Source of the DNA: CBDBDZ01 sp965204215
Lineage (GTDB): Bacteria > Pseudomonadota > Gammaproteobacteria > Pseudomonadales > GM7GCV1
Assembly (NCBI GenBank): GCA_965204215.1
Contig: CBDBDZ010000014.1
Location: 434,001-498,000, forward strand
DNA length: 64,000 bases
Direction of reading: 5' to 3'
Both the position numbers and the translations under genes were made by a program. Below are positions 41,012-50,099 of the stretch, one piece after another (position 1 is the first letter of the stretch; each line of letters opens with the position of its first letter). The notes under the pieces were generated by a model, which had not been told where the DNA came from, did no database searches, and saw nothing but the letters and a program-made list of their open reading frames with translations.

Positions 41012-42703
41012 TTAATTCCAGGATTTAACTTTAATGATTTGTAATTGTAACGTGTCATCACCATGAAAGCGATTGACTTGCAGTTGATAATAGCAATCAA
41101 TTGAAGCTAATGGGTTTTCAGCAACATGTTGTAAAATAGGCTCTGGGACATTAAACCAAATTGCACTGACACACTTTGAATCTATAGTTAATTCCAAACG
41201 TAAATGCTTTTCCGCCAGCAGGCGTTGCTCAACAACAGAGAATGAATTGTCAAACAGGGGGGCGGGGAATTGCTGTCCCCAAACGTATTCTTCTAAAGTT
41301 CTCGCATGGTCTAGTGTTATGTCTTCGGAGGCTAATGCCCCATCGTTGATAATTTTTTCTTTGAGTAAGCCGGGTTCAAGTGTTGCCGCAACACACTGCT
41401 CAAAGGCGTCAGTAAATTGTTCCAGTTTTTCTTTTTTAATAGTTAATCCTGCTGCCATAGCGTGACCGCCAAAGTGCTCTATTAGCTTGGGGTAGCGAGT
41501 ATCTATCCATACTAAAGCATCGCGAATGTGATAGCCTTCAATAGAACGGCCTGAACCTTTCAGGTAGGCAGAGTTTTCATCTGCCTTAGCAAACACAATC
41601 GTAGGGCGGTAGTATTGTTCTTTAATGCTGGATGCCACTAAACCGACAATACCCTGGTGCCAATGTGGTTGATACAAACTGATGCTAAGAGCTTGCTGCA
41701 CTGTGTTTAGTTGTAATTTTGTTACTTCATTTCTTGCTTGTTCGCTGGCGTCTCCTTGCAATTGCCTGCGTTGCAGATTAATTTCATTTAATTGCATGGC
41801 AAGTGCTTGTACTCTGGGTTCACTATCACTTAGCAGGCATTCAATACCTATGCTCATATCGTCAATACGACCAGCAGCATTTAATCTTGGAGCAATGCTG
41901 AAACCCAAATCGGAAACTTGAAGTTGTTGAATGGGCTGGTTTTTAGCCAAGGTATATAAATGGTGAATACCGCTATTGCCTTTGCCGCTGCGAAGAAGCT
42001 TGATACCCATATTCACCAGCAAGCGATTATTAGGTTTCAGCGGAACTAAATCGGCAACTGTGCCCAGCGCTACTAAATCCAGCCACTTGGCTAAATTTGG
42101 TTCTTCAATATTATTACGGTTGAACCAATGATTGTTGCGAAGCTGTTTGCGAAGCGCAATCATTAGATAAAAGCAAACCCCGACACCAGCCAGGCTTTTT
42201 TCCGGGAATTGACAACCTGTTTGGTTAGGGTTAATAATGGCTGTGGCAGAGGGTAGCGTTTCAGCTGGTAAATGATGGTCGGTGATAATAACATCAATAT
42301 TGTTAGTATTAGCATAGTCAACACCACTTATGCTGCTAGTGCCATTGTCAACTGTAATTAGTAATTGGGGGTTGTAGACCCTGGCCAAATTGATGACATC
42401 AGGGCTCAATCCGTAGCCGTGAATCATTCGGTTGGGAATGACGTATTGTACCTGCTTTAAACCCATTGCTGTTAATGCTCTAACCGCCAGTGCTGTGCTG
42501 GTAGCCCCATCGACATCATAATCACCGACAATCACTACTGATTGTTGTTGTTCAAATGCGTTGACCAGCCTGGAAATGGCCTTATCCATTCCTTTGATTA
42601 ATTCAGGCCGCAGTAAATTATGGAGGCTGTTGATTTGGGTCAGTTCATCGACACTTGCATTGCGGTTTAACAATAAGCGTTGTATTAAACCCAGATTATG
42701 CAT
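41012..42703 (-). CDS. recJ: Single-stranded-DNA exonuclease RecJ with element-derived start
   Basis: 5'-3' exonuclease in recombination and mismatch repair. DHH-family motifs: VVIVGDYDVDGATSTALAV (motif I) near residues 57-75, TVDNGTSSISG near 117-127, ITDHHLPAE (DHH) near 138-146, GTVADLVPL and IAPRLNAAGRI, then the DHHA1 GSGRSIEGYHIRDAL and FGGHAMAAGL. 563 residues against 577 in E. coli. The first codons (MHNLGL) are the terminal repeat of a family A element (42690-42706), and the RR...LP..L.P.L.R segment that opens other RecJ proteins is missing by about 20 residues. The core is intact, so activity is likely. Confidence 0.93.
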   Translation of the reverse strand: MHNLGLIQRLLLNRNASVDELTQINSLHNLLRPELIKGMDKAISRLVNAFEQQQSVVIVGDYDVDGATSTALAVRALTAMGLKQVQYVIPNRMIHGYGLSPDVINLARVYNPQLLITVDNGTSSISGVDYANTNNIDVIITDHHLPAETLPSATAIINPNQTGCQFPEKSLAGVGVCFYLMIALRKQLRNNHWFNRNNIEEPNLAKWLDLVALGTVADLVPLKPNNRLLVNMGIKLLRSGKGNSGIHHLYTLAKNQPIQQLQVSDLGFSIAPRLNAAGRIDDMSIGIECLLSDSEPRVQALAMQLNEINLQRRQLQGDASEQARNEVTKLQLNTVQQALSISLYQPHWHQGIVGLVASSIKEQYYRPTIVFAKADENSAYLKGSGRSIEGYHIRDALVWIDTRYPKLIEHFGGHAMAAGLTIKKEKLEQFTDAFEQCVAATLEPGLLKEKIINDGALASEDITLDHARTLEEYVWGQQFPAPLFDNSFSVVEQRLLAEKHLRLELTIDSKCVSAIWFNVPEPILQHVAENPLASIDCYYQLQVNRFHGDDTLQLQIIKVKSWN

Positions 42704-42706
42704 TAG
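42690..42706 (-). repeat. Solitary family A terminal repeat over the recJ start codon
   Basis: CCCAGATTATGCATTAG, exactly the 17-bp family A tip, alone. On the minus strand it supplies ATGCATAATCTGGG, the recJ start. Flanks TTAAA and GTTAA resemble a duplication target. It may be an excision footprint or a deletion product. Confidence 0.75.
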
Positions 42707-42727
42707 GTTAAATCCACTGGTATGGTG

Positions 42728-44644
42728 CTATTGCTGGTTTTGTATCAACGATTGATATTTGGCAATGCGCTGCCTCAAATTTTCAGCCATGGAATGATTG
42801 GGCTCAAGCTCAATTGCTTTACGTAAATGCGCTATACCAGTTTTATAGTCGTGAAACTCGTTGATAAGAATAAGTCCATACAGGCGCTGAGTCATAAAAT
42901 CATCCGATTTGATAGTAATCAGATGTTTCAGGGTTTTGCGCGCTTTGGGAAAATCTTTAACCCGAATATAGGTATCGACCATATTGGTCAGGTAGGTAAG
43001 GGTATGAGGGTAGTGTTCTAAGGCACGCTCCATATAATCAACAGCTTGTTCAGGATGACCTTGCTCGCGTATTCCTACACCAATTGCATGTAGCAATTCT
43101 GCATGAAAAGGTTTTAAGTTATAGGCTTTTTCAGCATTGGTGATGACTGCATCAAATTTGCCAGTTTGGGATGCAATAATTGCCAAGCGTTTATAAATTT
43201 CTGATTGATACCAATAATAGTGCATGACAATGAGCGCTAAGGCACCGGCAATGGCGATAGCGCTAAGGCACTTCGATAGCTGAGCATTTGGTTGCCAATG
43301 GTTGATATTGGCTTGAGTTTCAAAGTGATTGCGATAGATACTGAAAATAAAAGCAATTAACATAAAGCACCAAAATACAGGTACAGGCTGTTGCAGCGGA
43401 AAGCTGAAAATAGCGTCAATACCTACTCCCGACAAGGCTAAAAAGATAACACTACAAAATAGCCGATTATCTCCGGAAATACTCACTTCCCGGTTGGTAC
43501 ACAGAAGGCGAAAGCTATAAAATCCTGTAAAATACATAATGGTCAGAAACAAGGCAAAACCAATAATACCCAGTTCTGCAAATATTTCTATATAATCATT
43601 GTGGGCATTGTCGTGTTTAACTTCAATACTCATTTGTCTGTCAATAATCACGCGTTGATGATAAACGGGATACTCCACAGTCCAATTGCCCAACCCAATA
43701 CCTTTAAACCAGTTATCCTTTATCATTTCAAGGCTGTTGGCCCAAATAGCAATGCGTACATTCTGTTCTGATGAAATAGAGGAACCAATAGAAGCGACTT
43801 CTTCGCTATACTGATTAAAGGCATTGGTATTAATGCCGTCTTCGTCGACAAAAAACATTGCCGAAAAAGTGAGGCAGACAATGAGTATGGAAATCCAGCG
43901 TTTGTCTGCCAGCCAATTTTTTTGCTTGGCCAAAAGCTCATAAATTAGCCAAATGCCAAATATCACTATTTGTGCAATAAGTGAAATCCACGCTGCTCGC
44001 GCTGTGGAGTACAGCACTGCCGCGCACATTGTTCCGATGCAAACTGCCGATAACCAGGACCAGTATTTATCGAGCTTTAACATTAAGTACCATCCCAGAG
44101 GAATGGTCAACAACATATATTGAGCTGCCATATTTTTATTGCTAAAGAATGAACCTGGTACTGCAGCTTGCGGTATAAAGCTAAAGCCCACCCATACTTG
44201 TAATACGCTGACAATGCCAGCAACCGCTCCACTGGCAAATAAGATAGATAGCATGAGAGTTATTGAGGGAATGTTTTTTCTGTAAAGAATCGTTACAATG
44301 AAAAACCCGATTAAAGCTGCCCCCCAATCTAATAATTTTAAGCTGCCCTCGTAACGATTAATAGACCACAGTAGTGATAATGAGGCCCATACATAGAGCA
44401 ATACAATGCAAATAACAAGTGGACTTTTGATAATTTGGACTGGATGTTTAAAAACGAAATAACCAAAAAATAGCAATACGCCTATTTGTAGTAACGAACC
44501 CATATGCAAATCCGGGCTGTAGCCTTTATCCAGGCCGTACAATCCCAGCAGAGGAACCAGGGCAACAAAGCTTAAAAATGCAATAAGGGCAAGATTGACT
44601 TGTCTGGAAGCCCTACGAGGTGGTTTTTTCTTATTTTTTGCCAT
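42728..44644 (-). CDS. O-antigen ligase/Wzy-like glycosyl polymer ligase with TPR domain, paralogue 1
   Basis: 638 residues, about 12 membrane helices, then a cytoplasmic or periplasmic TPR tail (about 475-635: AVITNAEKAYNLKPFHAELL, AVDYMERALEHYPHTLTYL, GIAHLRKAIELEPNHSMA). Wzy_C hallmarks are PGSFFSNKNMAAQYMLL near 155-171 and the periplasmic loop HDNAHNDYIEIFAELGIIGF near 342-361. It probably transfers a lipid-linked glycan to lipid A core or to proteins (PglL-like). It is followed 24 bp on by recJ and overlaps the upstream paralogue by 14 bp. Confidence 0.85.
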   Translation of the reverse strand: MAKNKKKPPRRASRQVNLALIAFLSFVALVPLLGLYGLDKGYSPDLHMGSLLQIGVLLFFGYFVFKHPVQIIKSPLVICIVLLYVWASLSLLWSINRYEGSLKLLDWGAALIGFFIVTILYRKNIPSITLMLSILFASGAVAGIVSVLQVWVGFSFIPQAAVPGSFFSNKNMAAQYMLLTIPLGWYLMLKLDKYWSWLSAVCIGTMCAAVLYSTARAAWISLIAQIVIFGIWLIYELLAKQKNWLADKRWISILIVCLTFSAMFFVDEDGINTNAFNQYSEEVASIGSSISSEQNVRIAIWANSLEMIKDNWFKGIGLGNWTVEYPVYHQRVIIDRQMSIEVKHDNAHNDYIEIFAELGIIGFALFLTIMYFTGFYSFRLLCTNREVSISGDNRLFCSVIFLALSGVGIDAIFSFPLQQPVPVFWCFMLIAFIFSIYRNHFETQANINHWQPNAQLSKCLSAIAIAGALALIVMHYYWYQSEIYKRLAIIASQTGKFDAVITNAEKAYNLKPFHAELLHAIGVGIREQGHPEQAVDYMERALEHYPHTLTYLTNMVDTYIRVKDFPKARKTLKHLITIKSDDFMTQRLYGLILINEFHDYKTGIAHLRKAIELEPNHSMAENLRQRIAKYQSLIQNQQ

Positions 44645-46595
44645 GTATCTTTTGCTGGGAACGAGCGATCAATTGTTGAAGTTCTGCCTGTTTGTTAAGG
44701 TCATCGGTTAAGGCGATAGCCTGACCCAAATGCATAATAGCATTGGGGTAATCTTTGATATAGTAAAACAGTAATTTACCGTAAATTTGTTGAGTGTGAT
44801 AATCATTTGGTCTGATATCTATTAAATGTTTTAAATGGGTTTGTGCCTTTTGAAACTTGTTAAGTTTCAGATAAAAGTCAGAGGCATTAAATAGGTTGTA
44901 AAGGCTATTAGGCTGTGTCTTGAAGGACAACTCTAAAGTATCTACTGCTTTTTGTATATCGCCCAATTGTTGATGTGCAATGGCAATGGTATTTAATATG
45001 GTAGGCTGCCATGGGTTCAGGTTATAAGAACGCTTCGCGTGTTGTAATACCTGGTCATAGTTACTTTTACTGGCAGCTCTGATGGCTTGGCGTTTATTAA
45101 TTTCGGCTAAATACCAATTGTAATGCAGTGTTGCTAATCCGATGGATAATACGACAAATAACGCTGCGTAAATTTTGGCCGATGCGTTGTTTATTAGGTA
45201 GGTATCAGACTTCAGTCTGTTGCTTGATGGTTGAAGTAATGTATTTTGGTATAAACCTAATAACACCCCCAGTATTAACAAACCAAAAATAATAATCACA
45301 GCTTTCTGTAACGGAAAACTAAAAATACTATCCACTGCTAACCCCAATAAGCCAACAAATAAGCAAATAGCAGCAATAGAAACTTCTTTTTGGCTGTTAC
45401 CTATCGCTTTGAATGCTGCATTTACAATGCAGTATGACAAAACTAAAATCAATATAAAGCCAATAGAACCTAACTCTGCAAACAATTCAATATAATCATT
45501 ATGGGCATGGTTGTGTTGGCTGGAAAAGGTCATGAAATAATCAACCAATTTGGCTTGATGAAAGGCTGGGTACTCCACCAACCAGTTGGCTAGCCCAACA
45601 CCAGTTAACCAGTGATGCTTAATAAGTTCCAGAGAATTACTCCACATAATAATTCTCAAGTCTTTATCACTGCGCTCTAGCATGGCTTGGGCAATAGTAT
45701 TGGCTTCTCCTCCGATTGCAGCTAACTGATTAAGTCCCCAACCATTTTCTGACATGGGAATAAGCCAAAGGCAAATAATAATAAACAGCCCTAGTGAAAG
45801 CAGTTGATGGCGCCTGTTAGCAGAGTTGAATGATTGTTGCCTGTGTTGCCAATAGCAAAGTATAACCAGCGCCATAATCTGTATTACCATACCTACCCAG
45901 GCGGCTCGAGTGTTGGTATAGGTTATATAAACCATAGTAAGAGCTAAACCACTACTTGTTAGATAGTAATGCCATTTATCTTGAGCGTTAAGCCATAAAT
46001 AGCAAAGCAGAGGCCAAAGCAAGATAATAAATTGTGCAGCGCGATTTTTATTTGAAAAGAATGAACCGGGCTTGGCGGCTTGCAAGAGCCAGTTGACATC
46101 ATAGATGTGTTGCAAAATTCCTAAAACGGATACACTGATAACACTGAGTGACAGACACAAAAATAAAAGGGAGCGAGATTTAGCCGTAGTGATACATTGC
46201 ATAGCAATACATAGCCCAATAAAGCCTATTACCCAGTCTATCAATCGTGTTATTGCCAAACCTGTAGCTTGCGCCCATAAAAGGGAAAGGCTCATCCAGA
46301 TAAGGACAGTGATAAGCGGCCACAGCGGGTTATACCAGGTTTTATCGACTGTAATTGATAAGTTGGTTCTTTTGCTGTTTGCCGTTTGCCACCAATAAAG
46401 TGCGGCTATTGCCGCTATAAAAACATGCAACCAGGATGCCATATGCAAGTCTGGTGTGTAGCCAAATTTCATGCCATACATTGCAATTATCGGTGTTGCT
46501 GCGAAACCAATAGATAGCAATGCTACAAACCACGTGGATGTGGTGGTTTGAGGTTTTTGCTTGCTTTTATTTTCCGTCTTTAGCTTTTTAGACAT
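44631..46595 (-). CDS. O-antigen ligase/Wzy-like glycosyl polymer ligase with TPR domain, paralogue 2
   Basis: 654 residues with the same plan: KFGYTPDLHMASWLHVF near the start (paralogue 1: DKGYSPDLHMGSLLQ), PGSFFSNKNRAAQFIIL, HNHAHNDYIELFAELGSIGF, and TPR units QVLQHAKRSYNLNPWQPTIL and AVDTLELSFKTQPNSLYN. The paralogues clearly arose by tandem duplication followed by strong divergence. A family F palindrome (45206-45219) is in frame near residue 460, encoding RLKSDTYL in the loop between helices. The lead gene of the minus-strand block; family A copy 6 lies upstream. Confidence 0.85.
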   Translation of the reverse strand: MSKKLKTENKSKQKPQTTTSTWFVALLSIGFAATPIIAMYGMKFGYTPDLHMASWLHVFIAAIAALYWWQTANSKRTNLSITVDKTWYNPLWPLITVLIWMSLSLLWAQATGLAITRLIDWVIGFIGLCIAMQCITTAKSRSLLFLCLSLSVISVSVLGILQHIYDVNWLLQAAKPGSFFSNKNRAAQFIILLWPLLCYLWLNAQDKWHYYLTSSGLALTMVYITYTNTRAAWVGMVIQIMALVILCYWQHRQQSFNSANRRHQLLSLGLFIIICLWLIPMSENGWGLNQLAAIGGEANTIAQAMLERSDKDLRIIMWSNSLELIKHHWLTGVGLANWLVEYPAFHQAKLVDYFMTFSSQHNHAHNDYIELFAELGSIGFILILVLSYCIVNAAFKAIGNSQKEVSIAAICLFVGLLGLAVDSIFSFPLQKAVIIIFGLLILGVLLGLYQNTLLQPSSNRLKSDTYLINNASAKIYAALFVVLSIGLATLHYNWYLAEINKRQAIRAASKSNYDQVLQHAKRSYNLNPWQPTILNTIAIAHQQLGDIQKAVDTLELSFKTQPNSLYNLFNASDFYLKLNKFQKAQTHLKHLIDIRPNDYHTQQIYGKLLFYYIKDYPNAIMHLGQAIALTDDLNKQAELQQLIARSQQKIHGKK

Positions 46596-46657
46596 TAATA
46601 AGTCTTGTTTATATAGTAAATAAGTTTAGTAAATGTTAGAATTGCTCACTTTATTAA

Positions 46658-46831
46658 CCAAGATTATGCATTAGACTTCGTAATGAACACAAAAATGGCA
46701 ATAAAAACAGGCGCTCGCGCAAGAACAATAAACGCAGGCATAGCCACTCTATGGTGAGTATTATTTTTCGAGCAAGCGCCTGTTTTTGAAGTCATTATTG
46801 TGTGTAATAGATTTCTGATGCATAATCTGGG
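46658..46831 (-). mobile_element. MITE family A copy 6 (174 bp, inverted)
   Basis: Same 174-bp length as the other complete copies, in inverse orientation. Left tip CCAAGATTATGCATTAG has one change; right tip ends TGATGCATAATCTGGG. Flanks ATTAA and GTTGA are a decayed duplication. It occupies most of the 278-bp divergent gap between paralogue 2 and glnA, leaving 42 bp to the glnA start. Confidence 0.82.
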
Positions 46832-46873
46832 GTTGAGCACTATCCGTAAATTTTAACACTCCAGGTAACTAAA

Positions 46874-48280
46874 ATGAGCAACAAATCTCTTGATTTAATT
46901 AAAAACAGTGAAGCCAAATGGGTTGACTTACGCTTTACCGACACCAAAGGCAAAGAACAGCACGTAAGTATTCCTGCATCTGAAGTCGATGAGAGCTTTT
47001 TTGAAGAAGGCAAAATGTTTGATGGTTCGTCCATCGCTGGTTGGAAAGGTATTAATGAATCTGACATGATTCTTATGCCAGACGCAGATTCTGCTGTAGT
47101 CGATCCCTTTTTTGAAGACGCCACAGTTATTATTCGCTGTGATATTGTAGAGCCGTCGACAGGAGAAGGTTATGAGCGCGACCCTCGTTCCATTGCAAAA
47201 CGTGCAGAGGCTTACTTAAAGAGCACAGGCTTGGGCGACATTGCATTGTTTGGTCCAGAACCAGAATTTTTTGTATTTGATGATGTCAAATGGCATACTG
47301 ATATGTCAGGCGCTTCATACCAGATTAACAGTGAAGAAGCTGCCTGGTCGTCAAATAAAAGTTTTGAAGATGGTAATACGGGTCATCGCCCCAGAGTGAA
47401 AGGTGGTTATTTCCCCGTGCCGCCCGTTGATAGCTTGCAAGATGTTCGGTCTTCTATGTGTCAAGCGATGGAAGAGATGGGGCTTGAGATTGAGGTACAT
47501 CACCACGAAGTGGGTACAGCAGGCCAGTGTGAAATTGGTGTGGGTGCAAACACTTTAACCAGGAAGGCCGATGAGGTTCAAATTTTGAAATACTGCGTCC
47601 ACAATGTGGCTCACCTTTATGGCAAAACAGCAACCTTTATGCCCAAACCTTTAGTTGGTGATAACGGCAGCGGTATGCACATGCATCAATCGTTTAGTTT
47701 AAATGGCGTTAACCAGTTTGCAGGTGAAGAGTATGCTGGTCTTAGCCAACTGGCCCTATATTACATCGGCGGTATTATCAAGCATGCGCGAGCAATTAAT
47801 GCTTTTGCCAATGCGTCAACTAACTCATACAAGCGTTTAGTGCCAGGCTTTGAAGCACCGGTTATCTTGGCATATTCGGCGCGTAATCGCTCTGCATCTA
47901 TTCGTATTCCTTATGTGCCATCAGCAAAGGGTAAGCGTGTTGAAGTGCGTTTCCCTGATCCAACCTGTAACCCTTATTTGGCATTTTCAGCCATGTTAAT
48001 GGCTGGTATTGATGGTATCCAGAACAAGATAGATCCAGGCGCTGCGGCAGATTTGGACTTATATGAATTGACTGATGATGAAGTAGCAGAATATCCAACC
48101 GTTTGTTCCAGTTTAGAGCAAGCGCTTGACGCACTTGATGCCGATAGAGAGTTTTTAACTCAAGGTGGTGTATTTTCTGACGATGCTATTGATTCTTACA
48201 TCGAACTCAAACGTGCTGAAGTTGAGCGTCTTAATATGACGACTCACCCAGCTGAATTCGATATGTACTATTCAGTATAA
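46874..48280 (+). CDS. glnA: Glutamine synthetase type I
   Basis: ATP-dependent glutamine synthesis, 468 residues as in E. coli GlnA. FDGSSIAGWKGINESDM near 51-67, GPEPEFFVFDD near 128-138 (metal Glu), NGSGMHMHQS near 262-271, FANASTNSYKRL near 313-324 and NRSASIRIP near 341-349. The adenylylation Tyr is in LDLYELTDDEVAE near residue 395, matching the GlnE gene in this window. An SD-like CCAGGTAACT precedes the start. I see no sigma-54 site in the short leader; element A6 has replaced or displaced the upstream region. Confidence 0.97.
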   Translation: MSNKSLDLIKNSEAKWVDLRFTDTKGKEQHVSIPASEVDESFFEEGKMFDGSSIAGWKGINESDMILMPDADSAVVDPFFEDATVIIRCDIVEPSTGEGYERDPRSIAKRAEAYLKSTGLGDIALFGPEPEFFVFDDVKWHTDMSGASYQINSEEAAWSSNKSFEDGNTGHRPRVKGGYFPVPPVDSLQDVRSSMCQAMEEMGLEIEVHHHEVGTAGQCEIGVGANTLTRKADEVQILKYCVHNVAHLYGKTATFMPKPLVGDNGSGMHMHQSFSLNGVNQFAGEEYAGLSQLALYYIGGIIKHARAINAFANASTNSYKRLVPGFEAPVILAYSARNRSASIRIPYVPSAKGKRVEVRFPDPTCNPYLAFSAMLMAGIDGIQNKIDPGAAADLDLYELTDDEVAEYPTVCSSLEQALDALDADREFLTQGGVFSDDAIDSYIELKRAEVERLNMTTHPAEFDMYYSV

Positions 48281-48302
48281 TCTTATCATTGGTTATATGG
48301 AA

Positions 48303-48326
48303 GGTGCCAGACTTAAGTCTGGCACC
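48303..48326. repeat. Family F palindrome, perfect 24 bp
   Basis: GGTGCCAGACTT followed by its exact reverse complement, no loop. It lies in the 81-bp gap between the convergent glnA and M28 peptidase genes. No T-run follows on either strand, but the position fits a bidirectional 3' hairpin. Confidence 0.7.
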
Positions 48327-48361
48327 GCTTGATAAGCTATTCCAAGTAAGTCGCGTATAGC

Positions 48362-50098
48362 TTAATTTCCTCGTTGCTTATCTCTCAACGCTCTGAACTC
48401 ATTCTCTTTATACCAATTCGGCCAGTAGTCTGAATTGGCTAGCGTTGCTCCCATATCGTATAAAATATTGAAAGTATTTAACATCCCATCCAGGATCCAG
48501 GAGGCATCGTATTCATCGGATGGTTTGTGGTAGCGGTTTCTGACATAATCATCATTAAAAGCCAGCCCTGCTTGTTCACCGCCTTCGACAAAATCAATGC
48601 CGCTGTCTGCGTATAGCATGGGTACACCTTTTTTGGCGAGTGATATATGATCCGAGCGATAAAAATAACCTTTTTCCGGGCTGGCGTCAGGTCGCAGGTA
48701 CATGGCGTTTTTAGCAGCGGAGGTTTTAAGCATATCTTCCAGTTCGGAGGCACCATAACCTACAACTATCAAATCCTTGGTTGTGGGTGTCGGTAATACC
48801 CCATCAATATTAATACCACCTACCATTTGTTCTAAGGGTACAAGTGGCGCCTCTGCAAAGTAAGCAGAGCCGAGTAAGCCTGACTCTTCAGCGGTAACAG
48901 CTAAAAACATGATGGAGCGTTTGGGTTTGGGGCTGGCATTAGCAAAGGCCTCTGCAATGGAAAGAATGCCGGCTGTGCCTGTGGCATTGTCAACTGCACC
49001 GTTAGATATCTTATCTGTGCCTGGTGCCGTTTCTTTATGTCCCAGGTGGTCCCAATGAGCCATATACAATAAATATTCATCGGGGTTTGAGGTGCCAGGT
49101 AGTATTCCAGCTATATTGGCAGACTTGCTACGCTTAATGGTGTTCACTAATTTGGCACTGGTACGCATGCCTTCTAAAACCACAGGTTTAAAACCGGTTT
49201 TACTGGCGTCAACTGCCAACTGGGTAAACGATAGGCCGGCATCGGTAAAGAGTTGTTCGGCTGTAGATTCGGTTATCCATGCTTCCATTACTGTTCTGCT
49301 ATTACCACCATCTAATCGCTCCAGGTCGAGTTGGGCACCGCTCCAACTACCTGATACCACGCCCCAACCATAAGCGGCTGGCCTGGTTTGGTGGATGATG
49401 ATAGCACTCACGGCTCCCTGCCTTGCAGCTTCTTCAAATTTGTATGTCCAGCGACCATAGTAAGTCATGGCGTTACCTTTAAACAGGTTCTTGTTTTGGG
49501 TGGCAAAGCCTGGGTCATTAACCAACATCACAACGGTTTTGCCTTTCACATCAATACCGGCATAGTCATTCCAATTGTACTCTGGCGCGACGATACCATA
49601 ACCAACAAATATCATTTCGCTATTGTTGAAACTGACATTTTCCGTGACTCGTTTTGTCCAAAATACAGTTTCTGAACCTGTTTTTAACTTTTTGTCGTTA
49701 ATGGAAAAGTTTGATTTAGCGGTATTTAATGTCAATTCTACCAAAGGTACTTCCTGTTCATAACTGCCATTAATGCTTTTTAAGCCGATACGTTTCATTT
49801 CGGAGATGAGGTAATTTCTGGTTAACAGACCACCTTGAGAGGCTGGAGCACGACCTTCAAATTTATCAGAGGCTAGTGTTTCAATGTGCGAACGTAGTTG
49901 CTGCTCGTCTATGGTTGCAGCGAGTTGCTCTTCTACAGAAGCTGAACAAGCAAAAAGGGTAGAAGTAATAATGATAAATAGTGCGGTACAACATTGGTGC
50001 CAAACCTTAGCCTGGCTCTTATTCAGATTTCTGTCTGGAGTCAGGTTAAAGTTTGACACTTTGACTATTAAAAGTAGTAGAGAGTATTTATTAGGCAT
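48362..50098 (-). CDS. M28-family zinc aminopeptidase, exported lipoprotein
   Basis: 578 residues. The M28 zinc site: YMAHWDHLG near 358-366 (H, D), DNATGTAGIL near 381, FLAVTAEESGLLGSAYFA near 412-429 (catalytic Glu and Glu ligand), NIDGVLP, and YRSDHISLAKKGVPML near 503-518 (His ligand). A PA-like insert lies near 170-330 (GYGIVAPEYNWNDYAGIDVKGKTVVML). The lipobox is LFACSAS. Between the ATG and the hydrophobic segment about 22 residues (SNFNLTPDRNLNKSQAKVWHQ) are encoded by family F palindromes, spoiling a simple signal peptide. It starts one base after hisH ends. Confidence 0.88.
   Translation of the reverse strand: MPNKYSLLLLIVKVSNFNLTPDRNLNKSQAKVWHQCCTALFIIITSTLFACSASVEEQLAATIDEQQLRSHIETLASDKFEGRAPASQGGLLTRNYLISEMKRIGLKSINGSYEQEVPLVELTLNTAKSNFSINDKKLKTGSETVFWTKRVTENVSFNNSEMIFVGYGIVAPEYNWNDYAGIDVKGKTVVMLVNDPGFATQNKNLFKGNAMTYYGRWTYKFEEAARQGAVSAIIIHQTRPAAYGWGVVSGSWSGAQLDLERLDGGNSRTVMEAWITESTAEQLFTDAGLSFTQLAVDASKTGFKPVVLEGMRTSAKLVNTIKRSKSANIAGILPGTSNPDEYLLYMAHWDHLGHKETAPGTDKISNGAVDNATGTAGILSIAEAFANASPKPKRSIMFLAVTAEESGLLGSAYFAEAPLVPLEQMVGGINIDGVLPTPTTKDLIVVGYGASELEDMLKTSAAKNAMYLRPDASPEKGYFYRSDHISLAKKGVPMLYADSGIDFVEGGEQAGLAFNDDYVRNRYHKPSDEYDASWILDGMLNTFNILYDMGATLANSDYWPNWYKENEFRALRDKQRGN
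49994..50060. repeat. Two degenerate family F palindromes inside the M28 N-terminal coding region
   Basis: GGTGCCAAACCTTAGCCTGGC and, to the right, GTCAGGTTAAAGTTTGAC. Both are in frame and encode SQAKVWHQ and KVSNFNLT on the minus strand. They have mutated away from perfect symmetry, as expected under coding constraint. Confidence 0.65.
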
Positions 50099-50099
50099 G

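Noticed and set aside
46600..46873. Sigma-54 promoter for glnA (TGGGGTTGAGCAC)
   Set aside because: It lacks the GG-N10-GC core spacing, and part of it is the end of element A6.
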